DNA of 64,000 nt from Halopseudomonas salina (GCF_008641105.1 NZ_VTTI01000011.1:99341-163340), one strand, 5' to 3'; positions 10,968-20,317 are shown, numbered from the stretch's first letter. The notes: generated by a model from the letters alone, not told the origin. Program-made: numbers and translations.

Positions 10968-11425
10968 CCCACACGATTGAAATATTTACCGACGGAGCCT
11001 GCAAGGGTAATCCAGGGCCAGGTGGCTGGGGCGTGTTGTTACGCCTTGGCGAGCATGAAAAGGCGCTGCACGGTGGGGAGCTGATGACCACCAATAATCG
11101 CATGGAGCTGATGGCTGCCATCATGGGACTGCGCGCCCTGAAGAAAGCTGCCAGCGTTACCCTGACTACCGATTCGGAATATGTGATGAAGGGCATTCGC
11201 GAGTGGATGCCCAACTGGAAAAAGCGCGGCTGGAAAACCGCCAGCAAGCAACCGGTTAAAAATGCGGATTTATGGATGCTACTCGACGAGCTGGTAAATC
11301 AGCACCAGGTTGAGTGGCGTTGGGTCAAGGGGCACAGCGGTCATCGCGAGAACGAGATCGCCGACGAGCTGGCCAATCTGGGTGTGCAGGAAGTGTTGGG
11401 AAACAGGGGCAAGAATCATGCGTGA
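10964..11425 (+). CDS. rnhA: Ribonuclease HI
   Basis: Cytosolic endonuclease that degrades the RNA strand of RNA-DNA hybrids such as R-loops and primers. The 153-residue length is the family standard. Catalytic residues are visible: Asp in [16 protein letters not shown], Glu in [10 protein letters not shown], Asp in LTTDSEYVM and Asp in the C-terminal [10 protein letters not shown]. The Lys-rich handle helix ([17 protein letters not shown]) is present. The start overlaps the methyltransferase stop, and the end overlaps dnaQ by eight bases, so the three are translationally linked. A longer in-frame reading from 10619 would run through the methyltransferase gene and was rejected. Confidence 0.96.
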   Translation: MTHTIEIFTDGACKGNPGPGGWGVLLRLGEHEKALHGGELMTTNNRMELMAAIMGLRALKKAASVTLTTDSEYVMKGIREWMPNWKKRGWKTASKQPVKNADLWMLLDELVNQHQVEWRWVKGHSGHRENEIADELANLGVQEVLGNRGKNHA

Positions 11426-12143
11426 AGTTGTACTGGATACTGAAACGACTGGTATCGACCCGCGCAGCGGTCACCGGATCATCGAAATCGGCTGTGTCGA
11501 GCTGGTCGATCGGCGCCTGACTGGCCGTCATTTCCACGTGTATATCAATCCTGAGCGCGAGGTCGAGGAAGGCGCCTTGGCGGTGCACGGTATTACCGAT
11601 GCATTTCTCGCCGACAAACCCCTGTTTGCTGACGTGGTCGAGGGCTTCATGCAGTTTGTGAAGGGCGCGCGCCTGATTATTCACAACGCACCCTTCGATA
11701 TCGGGTTTCTTGATTCCGAATTGCAGCTGATGTCGTCACCCTACGGCAACATGGCCGATCATTGCGGGGTGCTTGACACCCTGATGATGGCGCGGGAAAA
11801 GCACCCGGGGCAGCGCAACAGTCTCGACGCCCTGTGCAAACGCTACATGGTCGACAACTCCCAGCGTGATTTGCACGGGGCATTGCTGGATGCGGAGATT
11901 CTGGCTGACGTCTATCTGATCATGACAGGTGGGCAGACGGCATTGTCGCTGGCCGGGCAGGGCAGTGATCAGGATCAGAGCAGCAACGGGGTTAGCGCAA
12001 TTCGGCGTATCGATCCGAGCAAGCGCCCGGCCCTACGCGTGGTCAGCGCCAGTGAAGGTGAGTTGCAGGCCCATGTCGAGCGTCTTGGCGCCATCCAGAA
12101 GGCCGCCGGCTTTGCCCTGTGGAACGGACGCCCGGCCGACTGA
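11418..12143 (+). CDS. dnaQ: DNA polymerase III epsilon subunit (3'-5' proofreading exonuclease)
   Basis: Proofreading subunit of the replicative polymerase, 241 residues. The three exonuclease motifs are complete: Exo [11 protein letters not shown] at residues 5-14 (catalytic Asp and Glu), Exo [15 protein letters not shown] around 92-104, and Exo [17 protein letters not shown] around 154-167 (DEDDh class). The flexible C-terminal tail that binds the alpha subunit follows (TGGQ...SDQDQSS...). The ATG at 11418 lies inside the end of rnhA, a classic coupled overlap. Confidence 0.95.
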   Translation: MREVVLDTETTGIDPRSGHRIIEIGCVELVDRRLTGRHFHVYINPEREVEEGALAVHGITDAFLADKPLFADVVEGFMQFVKGARLIIHNAPFDIGFLDSELQLMSSPYGNMADHCGVLDTLMMAREKHPGQRNSLDALCKRYMVDNSQRDLHGALLDAEILADVYLIMTGGQTALSLAGQGSDQDQSSNGVSAIRRIDPSKRPALRVVSASEGELQAHVERLGAIQKAAGFALWNGRPAD

Positions 12144-12150
12144 CCGGGCG
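12129..12150. terminator. GC-rich hairpin at the convergent dnaQ/nhaB ends
   Basis: CGCCCGG (12129-12135) pairs perfectly with CCGGGCG (12144-12150) around an eight-base loop that contains the dnaQ stop codon. It sits in the 15-base gap between two convergent genes, where a bidirectional terminator is expected. There is no T-run on either side, so termination would be weak or Rho-assisted. Confidence 0.35.
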
Positions 12151-12158
12151 CCAGGGCT

Positions 12159-13664
12159 TCAGATCCAGAGATTGACTGCCAGCAGGCCTACGCCGCCCAT
12201 CACCAGGGTATAAGGCAGGGCCATATACACCATGCGTCCGTAGGATAGCCTCACCAGCGGAGCAACCGCCGAGGTGAGCAGAAACAGGAAGGCTGCCTGG
12301 CCGTTGGGGGTGGCAACGCTGGGCAGGTTGGTCCCGGTGTTGATCGCGATGGCCAGGCGCTCGAACTGCTCGCGACTGATAGCGCCACTGTCCAGGCTTT
12401 GCTTTATCTCGCTGATGTAGACGGTAGCAACGAATACGTTATCGCTGATCATCGACAGTAGTCCGTTGGCGATAAAGAACATGCTTGGCTGCGACTCGGG
12501 AGACATCGTCAGTACAGCGTGGATGATCGGGCTGAACAGATGCTGCTCGTGAATCACCGCCACGATCGCGAAAAAGACAACCAGCAGGGACGTGAAAGGC
12601 AGGGCCTCCTGAAACGCCTTGCCAATCTGATGCTCATCGATGATGCCGTTGAACGAGGCAATCAGAATAATCACCATCAGACCGATGAAACCGACTTCGG
12701 CTACATGCAGTGCCAGCCCGGCAACCAGTAGCACGGCGGCAATCGCTTGTACCGCCAATGCGACTTTTTGCGGAGTCTTGCGCTTGGCCTTTTCTTCGCG
12801 GGCAAATTCTTCCAGAACACGCCTTACCGGTCTGGGCAGGCGTGCCCCGTAGCCAAACCAGCCGGTTTTCTCCAGCAGCAGACAGGTCGTCAGGCCTGCA
12901 GCCAGAACGGGCATGCTGACCGGCGCCATGAGCAGGAAGAATTCCACAAAGTCCCAGTCAGCCACGCGGGCGATCAACAGGTTCTGCGGCTCCCCGACCA
13001 TGGTGCATACGCCGCCCAGAGCCGTACCCACAGCCCCGTGCATCAACAGGCTGCGCAAAAAAGCGCGAAACTCCTCGAGATGTTCGCGGTGCAGAGGCTC
13101 GTCGTCCTCGTCGTCTCCGCTCTCGGTCGGGCTCTCAGGATTCGATCCTGCTGAAGCGACCTTGTGATAGACACCATAAAATCCTACCGCCACGCTGATG
13201 ATCACGGCGGTGACAGTAAGCGCATCAAGGAATGCCGAAAGCACCGCCGCGACAAGACAGAAAGACAGCCCCATCAGCGACTTTGATCGTATTCCAAGAA
13301 TCAGCCGAGTGAAGGTTACCAGCAACAGCTCTTTCATGAAGTAGATGCCGGCAACCATGAATATGAGCAGCAAAATGACCGGAAAGTTGGTCAGAACCTC
13401 TGCATACAGGGCGTCGGTACTGGTCATGCCGATGGCCAGGGCTTCCAGCGCCAGCAGGCCGCCTGGCAGCAACGGATAGCACTTGAGCGCCATGGCCAGC
13501 GTAAAGATGAATTCGAGCACCAGGATCCAGCCCGTTATGTAAGGGCCGGCCACCCATAGGAGCAGGGGGTTCAGAATCAGAAAAGCAACAATAGTGCGCT
13601 TGTACCATCCGGGGGCTTGCCCCAGAAAGTTGTTTGCCAGCGCAGGCAAGACGGAGGTGGTCAT
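12159..13664 (-). CDS. nhaB: Na+/H+ antiporter NhaB
   Basis: Inner-membrane sodium/proton exchanger of 501 residues, about twelve hydrophobic segments. The N-terminus ([20 protein letters not shown], then [20 protein letters not shown]) and the central block [20 protein letters not shown] are characteristic of NhaB, as is the late [20 protein letters not shown] segment. An acidic cytoplasmic stretch ([14 protein letters not shown]) occurs around residue 180. It contributes to sodium tolerance at neutral to alkaline pH. Convergent with dnaQ, divergent from the crotonase gene; a strong inverted repeat lies 29 bases upstream of its start. Confidence 0.95.
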   Translation of the reverse strand: MTTSVLPALANNFLGQAPGWYKRTIVAFLILNPLLLWVAGPYITGWILVLEFIFTLAMALKCYPLLPGGLLALEALAIGMTSTDALYAEVLTNFPVILLLIFMVAGIYFMKELLLVTFTRLILGIRSKSLMGLSFCLVAAVLSAFLDALTVTAVIISVAVGFYGVYHKVASAGSNPESPTESGDDEDDEPLHREHLEEFRAFLRSLLMHGAVGTALGGVCTMVGEPQNLLIARVADWDFVEFFLLMAPVSMPVLAAGLTTCLLLEKTGWFGYGARLPRPVRRVLEEFAREEKAKRKTPQKVALAVQAIAAVLLVAGLALHVAEVGFIGLMVIILIASFNGIIDEHQIGKAFQEALPFTSLLVVFFAIVAVIHEQHLFSPIIHAVLTMSPESQPSMFFIANGLLSMISDNVFVATVYISEIKQSLDSGAISREQFERLAIAINTGTNLPSVATPNGQAAFLFLLTSAVAPLVRLSYGRMVYMALPYTLVMGGVGLLAVNLWI

Positions 13665-13692
13665 CGGGAAATCCTGTTTAAAGGGAGGGGAA

Positions 13693-13759
13693 GAATGCTC
13701 TGAATGGCGTCTCCTCCAGTCACATGAAGGGTATTCCCGAGACGTTATTCAGAGTGTTC
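13693..13759 (+). ncRNA. Candidate structured RNA: 21-bp hairpin between nhaB and the crotonase gene
   Basis: The left arm at 13693-13713 (begins GAATGCTCTG) pairs with the right arm at 13739-13759 (ends CAGAGTGTTC) over all 21 positions when read as plus-strand RNA: 17 Watson-Crick and four G-U pairs, no bulge, 25-base loop. Read on the minus strand the same four positions would be A-C mismatches, so the folding RNA should come from the plus strand. The loop has the sequence CTCCAGTCACATGAAGGG, which could be a Shine-Dalgarno-like target or a protein site. It could instead be a DNA operator for nhaB, since it lies in the nhaB 5' region. No promoter was firmly identified. Confidence 0.35.
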
Positions 13760-13972
13760 CTCGATCCTGGCGGCCTGTAACCGTGCGCCTGGATGGATTT
13801 TCCGCACGCAATCATACAGCAGACGTCGTCATTGAGCAGTTAGTAACCTCTCGCGTCAGAATGATCGGCTATGCCGTTGATCCATATACTTGTTATATTC
13901 AGCCTTTTGTAACAGTCTTGAGTTATACGCCGTTGCCCCAGTGTGGCAATACCACTGCCGGAGTACATATAT

Positions 13973-14785
13973 ATGCCCGAGTACCAAACGTTACTGGTTG
14001 AACAGCATGCCAGCGTTGCGCACGTCCAGATCAATCGCCCGGAAAAGATCAATGCGATGAACGCGTTGTTCTGGGAAGAGATCATTGCAGCGTTTGATTG
14101 GATAGATCAGACAGATAGTGTACGGGTGGTGGTAGTTTCGGGCGCCGGCAAGCATTTTTCTGCAGGTATTGATCTGATGATGCTGGCTGGCGCATCGCAC
14201 AAGATGACCACGGACATTGGCCGCAACGCTGAAATTATCCGCCGCAACGTCCTGCGCCTTCAGGCTTCCTTCAATGCGGTCGATCAGTGCCGAAAGCCGG
14301 TCATTGCCGCAATCCATGGCTATTGTATTGGCGGCGCGATCGATCTGATTTCTGCCTGCGACATGCGTTATTCCACTGCCGACGCGCATTTTTCAATCAA
14401 GGAAATCGACATGGGCATGGCTGCAGATGTAGGCACCTTGCAGAGATTGCCGCACCTCATAGGGGATGGCATGATGCGGGAGCTGGCCTATACCGGGCGC
14501 GCCTTTGACGGTAATGAGGCTGCGGCAATGGGCCTGGTCAACAGTATTCAGCCTGACCATGAAAAACTGATGAGCTCAGTCATGGCCATCGCCAACGAGA
14601 TTGCCAGCAAATCGCCGCTGGCCATTCGGGGCACCAAGGAAATGATTCGCTATAGTCGTGATCACAGTGTCGAAGACGGCCTCAACTACATTGCCACCTG
14701 GAACGCAGCCATGCTTCAGTCAGAAGACATGAAGCTGGCAATGGCAGCCCACATGGCCAAGAAAACAGCTGAATTCGCTGATTGA
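13973..14785 (+). CDS. Delta(3,5)-delta(2,4)-dienoyl-CoA isomerase-like enoyl-CoA hydratase family protein
   Basis: Crotonase-fold enzyme of 270 residues. The oxyanion-hole segments are AGKHFSAGIDLMML and HGYCIGGAIDLI. The block FSIKEIDMGMAADVGTLQRLP is almost identical to the active-site region of ECH1-type dienoyl-CoA isomerases, with the catalytic acidic residues in KEID and AAD positions, so isomerisation of dienoyl-CoA intermediates of odd double-bond fatty acids is the likely reaction rather than hydration. The start at 13973 has GGAG nine bases upstream; a start at 13943 is less likely. It sits 42 bases before fimL, the same order as in P. aeruginosa. Confidence 0.85.
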   Translation: MPEYQTLLVEQHASVAHVQINRPEKINAMNALFWEEIIAAFDWIDQTDSVRVVVVSGAGKHFSAGIDLMMLAGASHKMTTDIGRNAEIIRRNVLRLQASFNAVDQCRKPVIAAIHGYCIGGAIDLISACDMRYSTADAHFSIKEIDMGMAADVGTLQRLPHLIGDGMMRELAYTGRAFDGNEAAAMGLVNSIQPDHEKLMSSVMAIANEIASKSPLAIRGTKEMIRYSRDHSVEDGLNYIATWNAAMLQSEDMKLAMAAHMAKKTAEFAD

Positions 14786-14827
14786 TAAGGCGTCTGGCTG
14801 ACGGCAGGGAAGTTAGGAGAAAACGCG

Positions 14828-16498
14828 ATGCTAACGGGTGCCACATCACTGGATCTTGTCAGGGAAGAACTTTTTGCCAGCATGGGCGAGGTCGAGGATC
14901 TGCTGCAGCAGTTTCTCGAGGATCGACATAACGGCAGTCTGCTGCAGCAGGCGATCGAAGGCCTGCACCAGTTGCGCGGCACTCTGCAGCTCATCGAACT
15001 TCGCGGTGCGGCGCTGCTGCTGACAGAGATGATCGCTCTTGCAACCGATATTCCCGAGCACGAGGGCGATGATCGCAACGAGCCTCTTTCTGCCCTGTGT
15101 GATGGTCTTTTCCTGCTGGAGCGCTATCTTCAGCAGTGCCGTCATCAGGGTTTCGAACGCCCTGAATTATTGTTGCCGGCCATCAATCAACTCCGCTCAC
15201 ACCGTTCTGGCGTTGCGCCTTATCCGGAAAGTCACTTCTACGCGCTTTCCGCTGCCGAGCTACCCCTTGATCTACGTGGCAGTGACTCGGCAGAGCCCCT
15301 GGACAAACGCACCTTCAATCGCCTGCGACAGATGTATCAACTGGGTCTGCTGGGCATTATCCGCGGAGAGGGGGTAGCTGGCTCGGCCCCGCTGATGCTG
15401 CGTGCCTTGCAGCGTTGGGAAAACCGCCTTGATCGCGAGGCCGCTACTCTGTGCTGGGCCGCTGCTGCCGCCCTGGAAGCGATTGAACAGACCCCTCTAC
15501 AGCTGACTGCGTCGCGCAAGAAACTTTTTGCACGGATCGATCGTGTTATCCGGGAACGGAGCGCAGGCTCCTCCGCAGGGCTGGAATCTCATCCGCATCT
15601 GCTACGCGAGCTGCTCTACCTGGTCGCCATGGGTGATGCCAGCTGTGAGCGCTGCAACGAGGCCAGGCAAGCTCTGAACCTGCCAGACACCGGCTACACC
15701 GAAGTGGAGCTGGAGTCAGCCTTTCTGCGTTTGCGGGGGCCGGGTGTGGATGTGATGCGCTCGGTTGCCGATGCCCTGCGTGAGGAGATCACTGCGATCA
15801 AGGATCTGCTGGACCTTCTGGCACGCAATGCAGGCGACGCCGAGCAATCCCTGGACACCCTGGCTGCTGCGTTGCAACGCTTGTGGAAAACCCTAGCCAT
15901 GCTTGACCTCAAAGAGGTCGCCAGTGGCATAGAGGATGCCGCTCTGCAGTTGCGGAGCTGGCAAGCCAACGATATGCCGTTGCTGGAAAAGGTCGCCGAC
16001 GCGGTGTTGCAGGCCGAGACAGCCGTCAATCGCCTGGATGAAAAGGGCAGTGACGTGGGGCCGGCGCCGGGTGCCGGGCCGGCCTCCAGCGGCGAGCCGG
16101 TAGAGCTGCGGGAGGCGCGTATCGTCTTGATCGAGGAGTCCCAGGCGGGGCTGTCTCTGGCCAAGCGCGCCATCACCGCTTATATGGAATCAGGCAACGA
16201 CCTGATGCACCTGATGAACGTGCCCTCTACGCTGGAATCGGTGCGCGGCGGTCTGATTTTCCTCGGCATGAGTCGAGCGGGCAATATCATTCACCAGTCG
16301 GCATGTTTTGTTCAGAAAAACATGCTGGAACAGCAGGCGCCACCTCAGGCGCAGCAGTTGGAGGTGTTGGCAGACGCCCTCACCGGTATTGAATTTTATC
16401 TTGAATCAGCCGAGCGTTCGGTCGTCGCCAACACCGAGGTTCTGGCCATGGCGGAAGAGAGCCTGGCTGAACTCGGTTACCAGGTTGCGGGAGCTTGA
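14828..16498 (+). CDS. fimL: Twitching motility and cAMP regulatory protein FimL
   Basis: A 556-residue soluble protein related to the N-terminal, Hpt-like part of the chemosensor kinase ChpA. Blocks such as GLHQLRGTLQLIELRGAALL and LEQQAPPQAQQLEVLADAL resemble Hpt helices in ChpA/PilL. In ChpA Hpt domains a His sits in HxxKG, and here the matching spot reads HQLRG, so histidine phosphotransfer competence is unclear; P. aeruginosa FimL is thought not to be phosphorylated. FimL works at the pole with FimV and the Pil-Chp system to raise cAMP made by CyaB. Shine-Dalgarno TTAGGAG lies eight bases before the ATG. Gene order echA-fimL-nudC supports the call. Confidence 0.85.
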   Translation: MLTGATSLDLVREELFASMGEVEDLLQQFLEDRHNGSLLQQAIEGLHQLRGTLQLIELRGAALLLTEMIALATDIPEHEGDDRNEPLSALCDGLFLLERYLQQCRHQGFERPELLLPAINQLRSHRSGVAPYPESHFYALSAAELPLDLRGSDSAEPLDKRTFNRLRQMYQLGLLGIIRGEGVAGSAPLMLRALQRWENRLDREAATLCWAAAAALEAIEQTPLQLTASRKKLFARIDRVIRERSAGSSAGLESHPHLLRELLYLVAMGDASCERCNEARQALNLPDTGYTEVELESAFLRLRGPGVDVMRSVADALREEITAIKDLLDLLARNAGDAEQSLDTLAAALQRLWKTLAMLDLKEVASGIEDAALQLRSWQANDMPLLEKVADAVLQAETAVNRLDEKGSDVGPAPGAGPASSGEPVELREARIVLIEESQAGLSLAKRAITAYMESGNDLMHLMNVPSTLESVRGGLIFLGMSRAGNIIHQSACFVQKNMLEQQAPPQAQQLEVLADALTGIEFYLESAERSVVANTEVLAMAEESLAELGYQVAGA

Positions 16499-16503
16499 GC
16501 AGC

Positions 16504-17343
16504 ATGAGTTTGACTTCAAAACGTTTTGTGCCAGCTACTCGAACGTCGAGGATAGACGATCAGGACTGGGTAGTGATCTACCATGAACAGCAGTTCGGAA
16601 TGCTGCAGGGGCGTTTCCTGCTTGAGCCTGACGCTGTGCGATTTCTCGGCAATGTTGAACATCAGTTGTTGCTCGGGCACCTTGATGACAAGCCCTGTCA
16701 TATGCTGCGTATCAGCGATCCGGCACAGGTGCCGGGTCTCACCTGGCACGGTCTGCGTGGTTTGATCGGCCAGGTTGATGATGACCTGTTCCGCTTGCTC
16801 GGCCTGGCCCAGCAGCTTGACGCCTGGTATGACAGTCATCGGTTCTGTGGCCGCTGCTCCGCCCCCATGCAACCGCGGGGCGAAGAACGCGCCATGGAAT
16901 GCACGCAGTGTGACCTACGCCAGTATCCCAAACTGGCGCCCTGTATCATCGTGCTCATTCACCGCGATAACGAAGTTCTACTGGCCCGCGCCCCGCACTT
17001 TCGTCCGGGCTTCTTCAGCACTCTGGCAGGCTTCATCGAGCCGGGCGAGTCGGTCGAAGAATGTTTGCACCGTGAGGTCATGGAGGAGGTGGGCCTTGAG
17101 GTCGATCAGCTGGAATATCTGGGCAGCCAGAACTGGCCTTTTCCGAACTCGTTGATGATGGGCTTCCATGCTCGCTATGTCGGCGGTCAGATAGTGCCCC
17201 AGCCGGGCGAGATAGAGGAAGCTGAATGGTGGCCGGTTGATCAGTTGCCGGGGATCCCACCCCAGGGAACCATATCCCGCTGGCTGATCGACTGTCACCT
17301 GGCCCGTCTTGACGGTCAACCCCTCCCGCCCGTTCCGGCCTGA
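16504..17343 (+). CDS. nudC: NADH pyrophosphatase NudC (NAD-capped RNA decapping)
   Basis: Nudix hydrolase of 279 residues that cleaves NAD(H) and removes NAD caps from RNA. The zinc ribbon CGRCSAPMQPRG...CTQCDLRQYP supplies four Cys near residues 114-135. The Nudix box GFIEPGESVEECLHREVMEEVG follows near 176-198 with the catalytic EExxE intact, and SQNWPFPNSLMMGF is the NudC-specific signature. It starts six bases after the fimL stop; the TTG at 16495 that overlaps fimL is an alternative start. Confidence 0.93.
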   Translation: MSLTSKRFVPATRTSRIDDQDWVVIYHEQQFGMLQGRFLLEPDAVRFLGNVEHQLLLGHLDDKPCHMLRISDPAQVPGLTWHGLRGLIGQVDDDLFRLLGLAQQLDAWYDSHRFCGRCSAPMQPRGEERAMECTQCDLRQYPKLAPCIIVLIHRDNEVLLARAPHFRPGFFSTLAGFIEPGESVEECLHREVMEEVGLEVDQLEYLGSQNWPFPNSLMMGFHARYVGGQIVPQPGEIEEAEWWPVDQLPGIPPQGTISRWLIDCHLARLDGQPLPPVPA

Positions 17344-17361
17344 GAAAACACAGGAGCTACC

Positions 17362-18015
17362 ATGCAGTACTACGGTCTGGCCGGTCTGGTACTGGTCATT
17401 GTTGCGCTCATGCTGTTTGCCGTTGTTCGAGCCGGCTGGCGTCTTTCCTGGCTATTGCCCTGGCTCAAGGGCAATCTGCTTCTGCTGGGTGTTCTGTTCG
17501 CCTGCGCCCTGGGGATCGTGGCCTGGGAGATTCAACAGTTTAAGACGCTCGACCCCGGCGCCAACGTAGCTACCCTGGAGTTTCGCAAGGTGGGGCCCCA
17601 GCAGTACGAGCTGCTTTTTTCGGCGGGTACCGAGCCTCGGTCGATTGTCCTCGAGGGTGACCTGTGGCAGCTTGACGCCCAGGTCCTGCGGTGGAGTGGT
17701 CTGGCCCATGCCATTGGCCTGCAGGACGGTTACCGGCTGCACCGGCTTACGGGCCGTTATCTGACCCTTGAACAGCAGCGGGGGCTGGCTTCTGCAGAGT
17801 ACACCGGCGTGTTGCATGAAACACCCGCCTGGCGCGATGCCTGGCAATGGCTGGATAGACTCGATAGTGGGGCGCTGCTTGAAACTGACGCATTTGTGGT
17901 GCGTTTCATACCCATGGCTGAGGGCGCTCGTTTCGGGATCGAGATTGGTGAAACGGGATTGACCCCGGTACCCATGAATCGGCAGGCAATGAACGCCATG
18001 CAGCGTTCACAGTAG
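17362..18015 (+). CDS. Conserved Pseudomonas membrane protein of unknown function
   Basis: 217 residues. Two hydrophobic helices near residues 5-23 and 32-52 are followed by a soluble domain of about 160 residues with a run of beta-prone strands (TLEFRKVGPQQYELLFSAG, RSIVLEGDLWQLDAQ). No catalytic motif is recognised. Homologues at this place in pseudomonads are sometimes labelled multidrug efflux, but two helices and no transporter signature do not support that. AGGAG lies seven bases before the ATG, and the gene follows nudC by 18 bases, so it is probably the last gene of the crotonase-fimL-nudC unit. Confidence 0.75.
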   Translation: MQYYGLAGLVLVIVALMLFAVVRAGWRLSWLLPWLKGNLLLLGVLFACALGIVAWEIQQFKTLDPGANVATLEFRKVGPQQYELLFSAGTEPRSIVLEGDLWQLDAQVLRWSGLAHAIGLQDGYRLHRLTGRYLTLEQQRGLASAEYTGVLHETPAWRDAWQWLDRLDSGALLETDAFVVRFIPMAEGARFGIEIGETGLTPVPMNRQAMNAMQRSQ

Positions 18016-18025
18016 AAGGAACGCC

Positions 18026-18045
18026 GGTCCGGCGGGCGCCGGACC
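18026..18045. terminator. GC-rich hairpin between convergent genes
   Basis: GGTCCGGC (18026-18033) and GCCGGACC (18038-18045) form a perfect 8-bp stem with a four-base loop, in the 40-base gap between a plus-strand and a minus-strand gene. No U-run follows on either strand; it may act as a bidirectional terminator or RNA 3'-end stabiliser. Confidence 0.45.
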
Positions 18046-18055
18046 AGCCAACGAC

Positions 18056-18823
18056 TCAGGCGAGCATGCCGCCGTCAACATTGATAGCTGCACCGGTGGT
18101 GTAGCTTGAGGCTTCGCTTACCAGATACAACACAGTGCCGGCCATTTCGCTCGGATCCGCTGCGCGGCGCAGCGGGATACGCTGCAGTGCCATTTTCAGA
18201 ATCGAGTCATTGGTGGTCAGCGCCGAAGCAAACTTGGTATCAGTCAGACCTGGCAACAGGGCGTTGCAGCGAATGCCGAACTGGGCGCATTCCTTGGCAA
18301 ACACCTGGGTCATGTTGATGACGGCTGCCTTGGTGATCGAGTAGATCCCCTGCATGTCGCCAGGCACTCTGCCGTTCACTGAGGCTACGTTGAGGATAGT
18401 GCCGCTGCCGTTTTCACGCATCAGCTTGCCTGCCTCTACAGACATGAAGAAGTAGCCGCGGATGTTCACATCTACGGTCTTCTGGAATGCGGTCAGATCG
18501 GTGTCCAGCACGTTGCCGAAGTAGGGGTTGGTGGCAGCGTTGTTGACCAGAATATCCAGCTTGCCGAAATCAGCGCGAATTTTCTCGATGGCCGCGGTGA
18601 TCTGCGCCATTTCACCGATGTGACAGGCAACGGCTGTTGCCTTGCCGCCGGCGGCAACGATGGAATCAGCCACTTCCTGGCAACCTTCAATCTTGCGGCT
18701 GGAAACGATGACATGGGCGCCCTGCTGAGCCAGCAGTCGGGCGATGGACTCGCCGATTCCGCGGCTGGCACCGGTGACCAGTGCTACCTTGCCATCCAGA
18801 TCAAACAGTTGTGTCTTCTGCAT
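18056..18823 (-). CDS. Short-chain dehydrogenase/reductase (FabG-like)
   Basis: NAD(P)-dependent oxidoreductase of 255 residues with the classical SDR layout: cofactor loop TGASRGIGES near residue 18, NNAATNP near 92, and the catalytic YSITK near 164, with the Ser in NVASVNG. A C-terminal NVDGGMLA is typical of FabG-like enzymes. It lies 22 bases downstream of the aminoglycoside-phosphotransferase-like gene; the pair recurs in Pseudomonas next to acyl-CoA enzymes, suggesting a role in acyl-CoA or hydroxy-acid metabolism. Substrate cannot be read from the sequence. Confidence 0.88.
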   Translation of the reverse strand: MQKTQLFDLDGKVALVTGASRGIGESIARLLAQQGAHVIVSSRKIEGCQEVADSIVAAGGKATAVACHIGEMAQITAAIEKIRADFGKLDILVNNAATNPYFGNVLDTDLTAFQKTVDVNIRGYFFMSVEAGKLMRENGSGTILNVASVNGRVPGDMQGIYSITKAAVINMTQVFAKECAQFGIRCNALLPGLTDTKFASALTTNDSILKMALQRIPLRRAADPSEMAGTVLYLVSEASSYTTGAAINVDGGMLA

Positions 18824-18844
18824 ATTAGCGTCCTCTTCAAAGGG

Positions 18845-19912
18845 TTAGAGAGTGGATTTGGCGATCACAGCCAGGCTGGTCTGTTCCAGCAGCTTGTTCA
18901 TGTGAATGAAGCTGCCGAAACGCTTGTCCTTGGTCTGGCCATGGTAAAAACGGTAGTAGATCTGCTGCATGATGCCGGCTAACCGGAACAGCCCGTAGGT
19001 ATAGTAGTAATCCAGATTCGGGATCTCGATGCCGGCTTTTTCTGCGTAGTAATCAGCAAACTCCTGACGGGTCAGCATGCCGGGCGCATGGCTTGGCTGG
19101 CGGCGCATCAGCTGCACAGGCTGCGGATCATCGGCCTGAATCCAGTAGGCCAGGGTGTTGCCCAGATCCATCAGAGGATCACCGATGGTGGTCATTTCCC
19201 AGTCCAGCACGCCGATGATCTCCATCGGGTTGTTCGGGTCGAGGATGACGTTGTCGAAGCGGTAATCGTTATGCACCAGGCCAGGCTTGTGGTGGTCGGC
19301 AGGCATCTTGTCGCGCAGCCATTGCATTACGGCTTTCCAGTCCGGGGCATCCGGCGTGGCGGCTTTCTGATAGCGGTCGATCCAGCCTTCAATCTGACGC
19401 TTCACGTAGCCCTCGGGCTTGCCCAGGTCGCCCAGGCCACAGGCCTCGTAATCGAGATTGTGCAGATCGACGAACTTGTCGATAAAGCTCTTGCACAGCT
19501 CCCGCGTCTTTGTCTCATCCAGGCCCAGGTCGTCTGGCAGCTCGGAGCGCAGAATCACGCCTTCGATGCGCTCCATCACGTAGAACTCGTCGCCGATCAC
19601 GCTATCGTCTGTGCAGTAGGCATAGACCTTGGGGCAATAGGGGAAGCCTTCGCCCAGCTGCTTGAGAATCCGGTATTCGCGGCCCATGTCGTGGGCGGAT
19701 TTGGCTTTTTTGCCAAACGGTGGACGACGCAGTACAAATTCCTGATCGGGGTAGGCGACCAGATAGGTCAGGTTGGACGCGCCGCCGGGAAACTGGGTGA
19801 TGGTCGGGGTGCCTTCAAGACCCGGGATCTGGCTCTTGAGGTACTGGTCTACGGCCTGTACGTCGAGCTCTTCGCCTTCGCGGATCTGGGTAGCCTGGTC
19901 TGTTGCGCTCAT
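18845..19912 (-). CDS. Phosphotransferase family protein (ACAD10/APH-like kinase)
   Basis: 355-residue protein with a choline/aminoglycoside kinase fold. ITQFPGGASNLTYLV and EFVLRRPPFG give the nucleotide-binding loop and Lys/Arg strand, LVHNDYRFDNVILD is the Brenner catalytic loop with Asp and Asn, and IGVLDWEMTTIGDPLMDLG holds the metal-binding Asp. This subtype resembles the N-terminal kinase domain of human ACAD10/11, which phosphorylates 4-hydroxyacyl-CoAs before dehydration. Context with an SDR, SCP2 and acyl-CoA reductase fits such a role (inference). The start at 19912 has AAGGA eight bases upstream; 19942 is less likely. Confidence 0.85.
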   Translation of the reverse strand: MSATDQATQIREGEELDVQAVDQYLKSQIPGLEGTPTITQFPGGASNLTYLVAYPDQEFVLRRPPFGKKAKSAHDMGREYRILKQLGEGFPYCPKVYAYCTDDSVIGDEFYVMERIEGVILRSELPDDLGLDETKTRELCKSFIDKFVDLHNLDYEACGLGDLGKPEGYVKRQIEGWIDRYQKAATPDAPDWKAVMQWLRDKMPADHHKPGLVHNDYRFDNVILDPNNPMEIIGVLDWEMTTIGDPLMDLGNTLAYWIQADDPQPVQLMRRQPSHAPGMLTRQEFADYYAEKAGIEIPNLDYYYTYGLFRLAGIMQQIYYRFYHGQTKDKRFGSFIHMNKLLEQTSLAVIAKSTL

Positions 19913-20218
19913 GGCTTTCCTTATAATGGTGGTCATGGACAATCAGCTAATCTAATGCAGGCCGCGGTTTGTAACAAGCCAAACGCTCGTTTGAATGGGG
20001 TTATCAGGGTTCGTGTTGTTGGGGGATTGGTTGGGGCTATTTTGCGGGGTTGTTTTCGGCTAGCACGGTGTCTGTGCACCCCGGTTGGGCAGGGTTGCGA
20101 AAGACGCCGTGAATACGTCCTTGTAGGCTTGTCAGAAACGTCCCTGTTTCAGACACTTTCTCCACCCTGACCAGCCGGGACGCTTCTTGGGCTTTTGCGT
20201 GGCTGATAGCGTGCTGTC
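19913..20218. other. Intergenic region without recognised gene
   Basis: No open frame with a ribosome site or recognisable product was found. A 360-residue open frame on the plus strand (19088-20170) mostly mirrors the phosphotransferase gene and is judged an artefact of GC-rich codons. The segment forms the left part of a 726-base gap whose right part carries short repeats. Confidence 0.6.
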
Positions 20219-20242
20219 CAAGTTCAAGTTCAAGTTCAAGTT
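20219..20242. repeat. Short tandem repeat (CAAGTT)x4
   Basis: Four perfect head-to-tail copies of the hexamer CAAGTT in intergenic DNA, 20219-20242. The unit could change number by replication slippage, but no coding frame or promoter spans it, so no phase-variable function is suggested. Confidence 0.85.
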
Positions 20243-20291
20243 CAGAAGATTGAGTCAGCTATCAGGATGCGCGGTTAGTACCGAGACCGCT

Positions 20292-20317
20292 TGGATTCGC
20301 GCCTTCGCGGGAATGAC
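20292..20317 (-). repeat. dRS3-like palindromic repeat, inverted copy
   Basis: On the minus strand this reads GTCATTCCCGCGAAGGCGCG and then AATCCA. It is the widespread short palindrome around ATTCCCGCGAAGGCGGGAAT known as dRS3 in Neisseria and found in many pseudomonads and xanthomonads. It is inverted relative to the three copies downstream. Confidence 0.7.

Noticed and set aside
19088..20170. A 360-codon plus-strand open frame opposite the phosphotransferase gene
   Set aside because: It mirrors a gene with clear kinase motifs, has no family similarity and no ribosome site; GC-rich codons on the true strand open the opposite frame.
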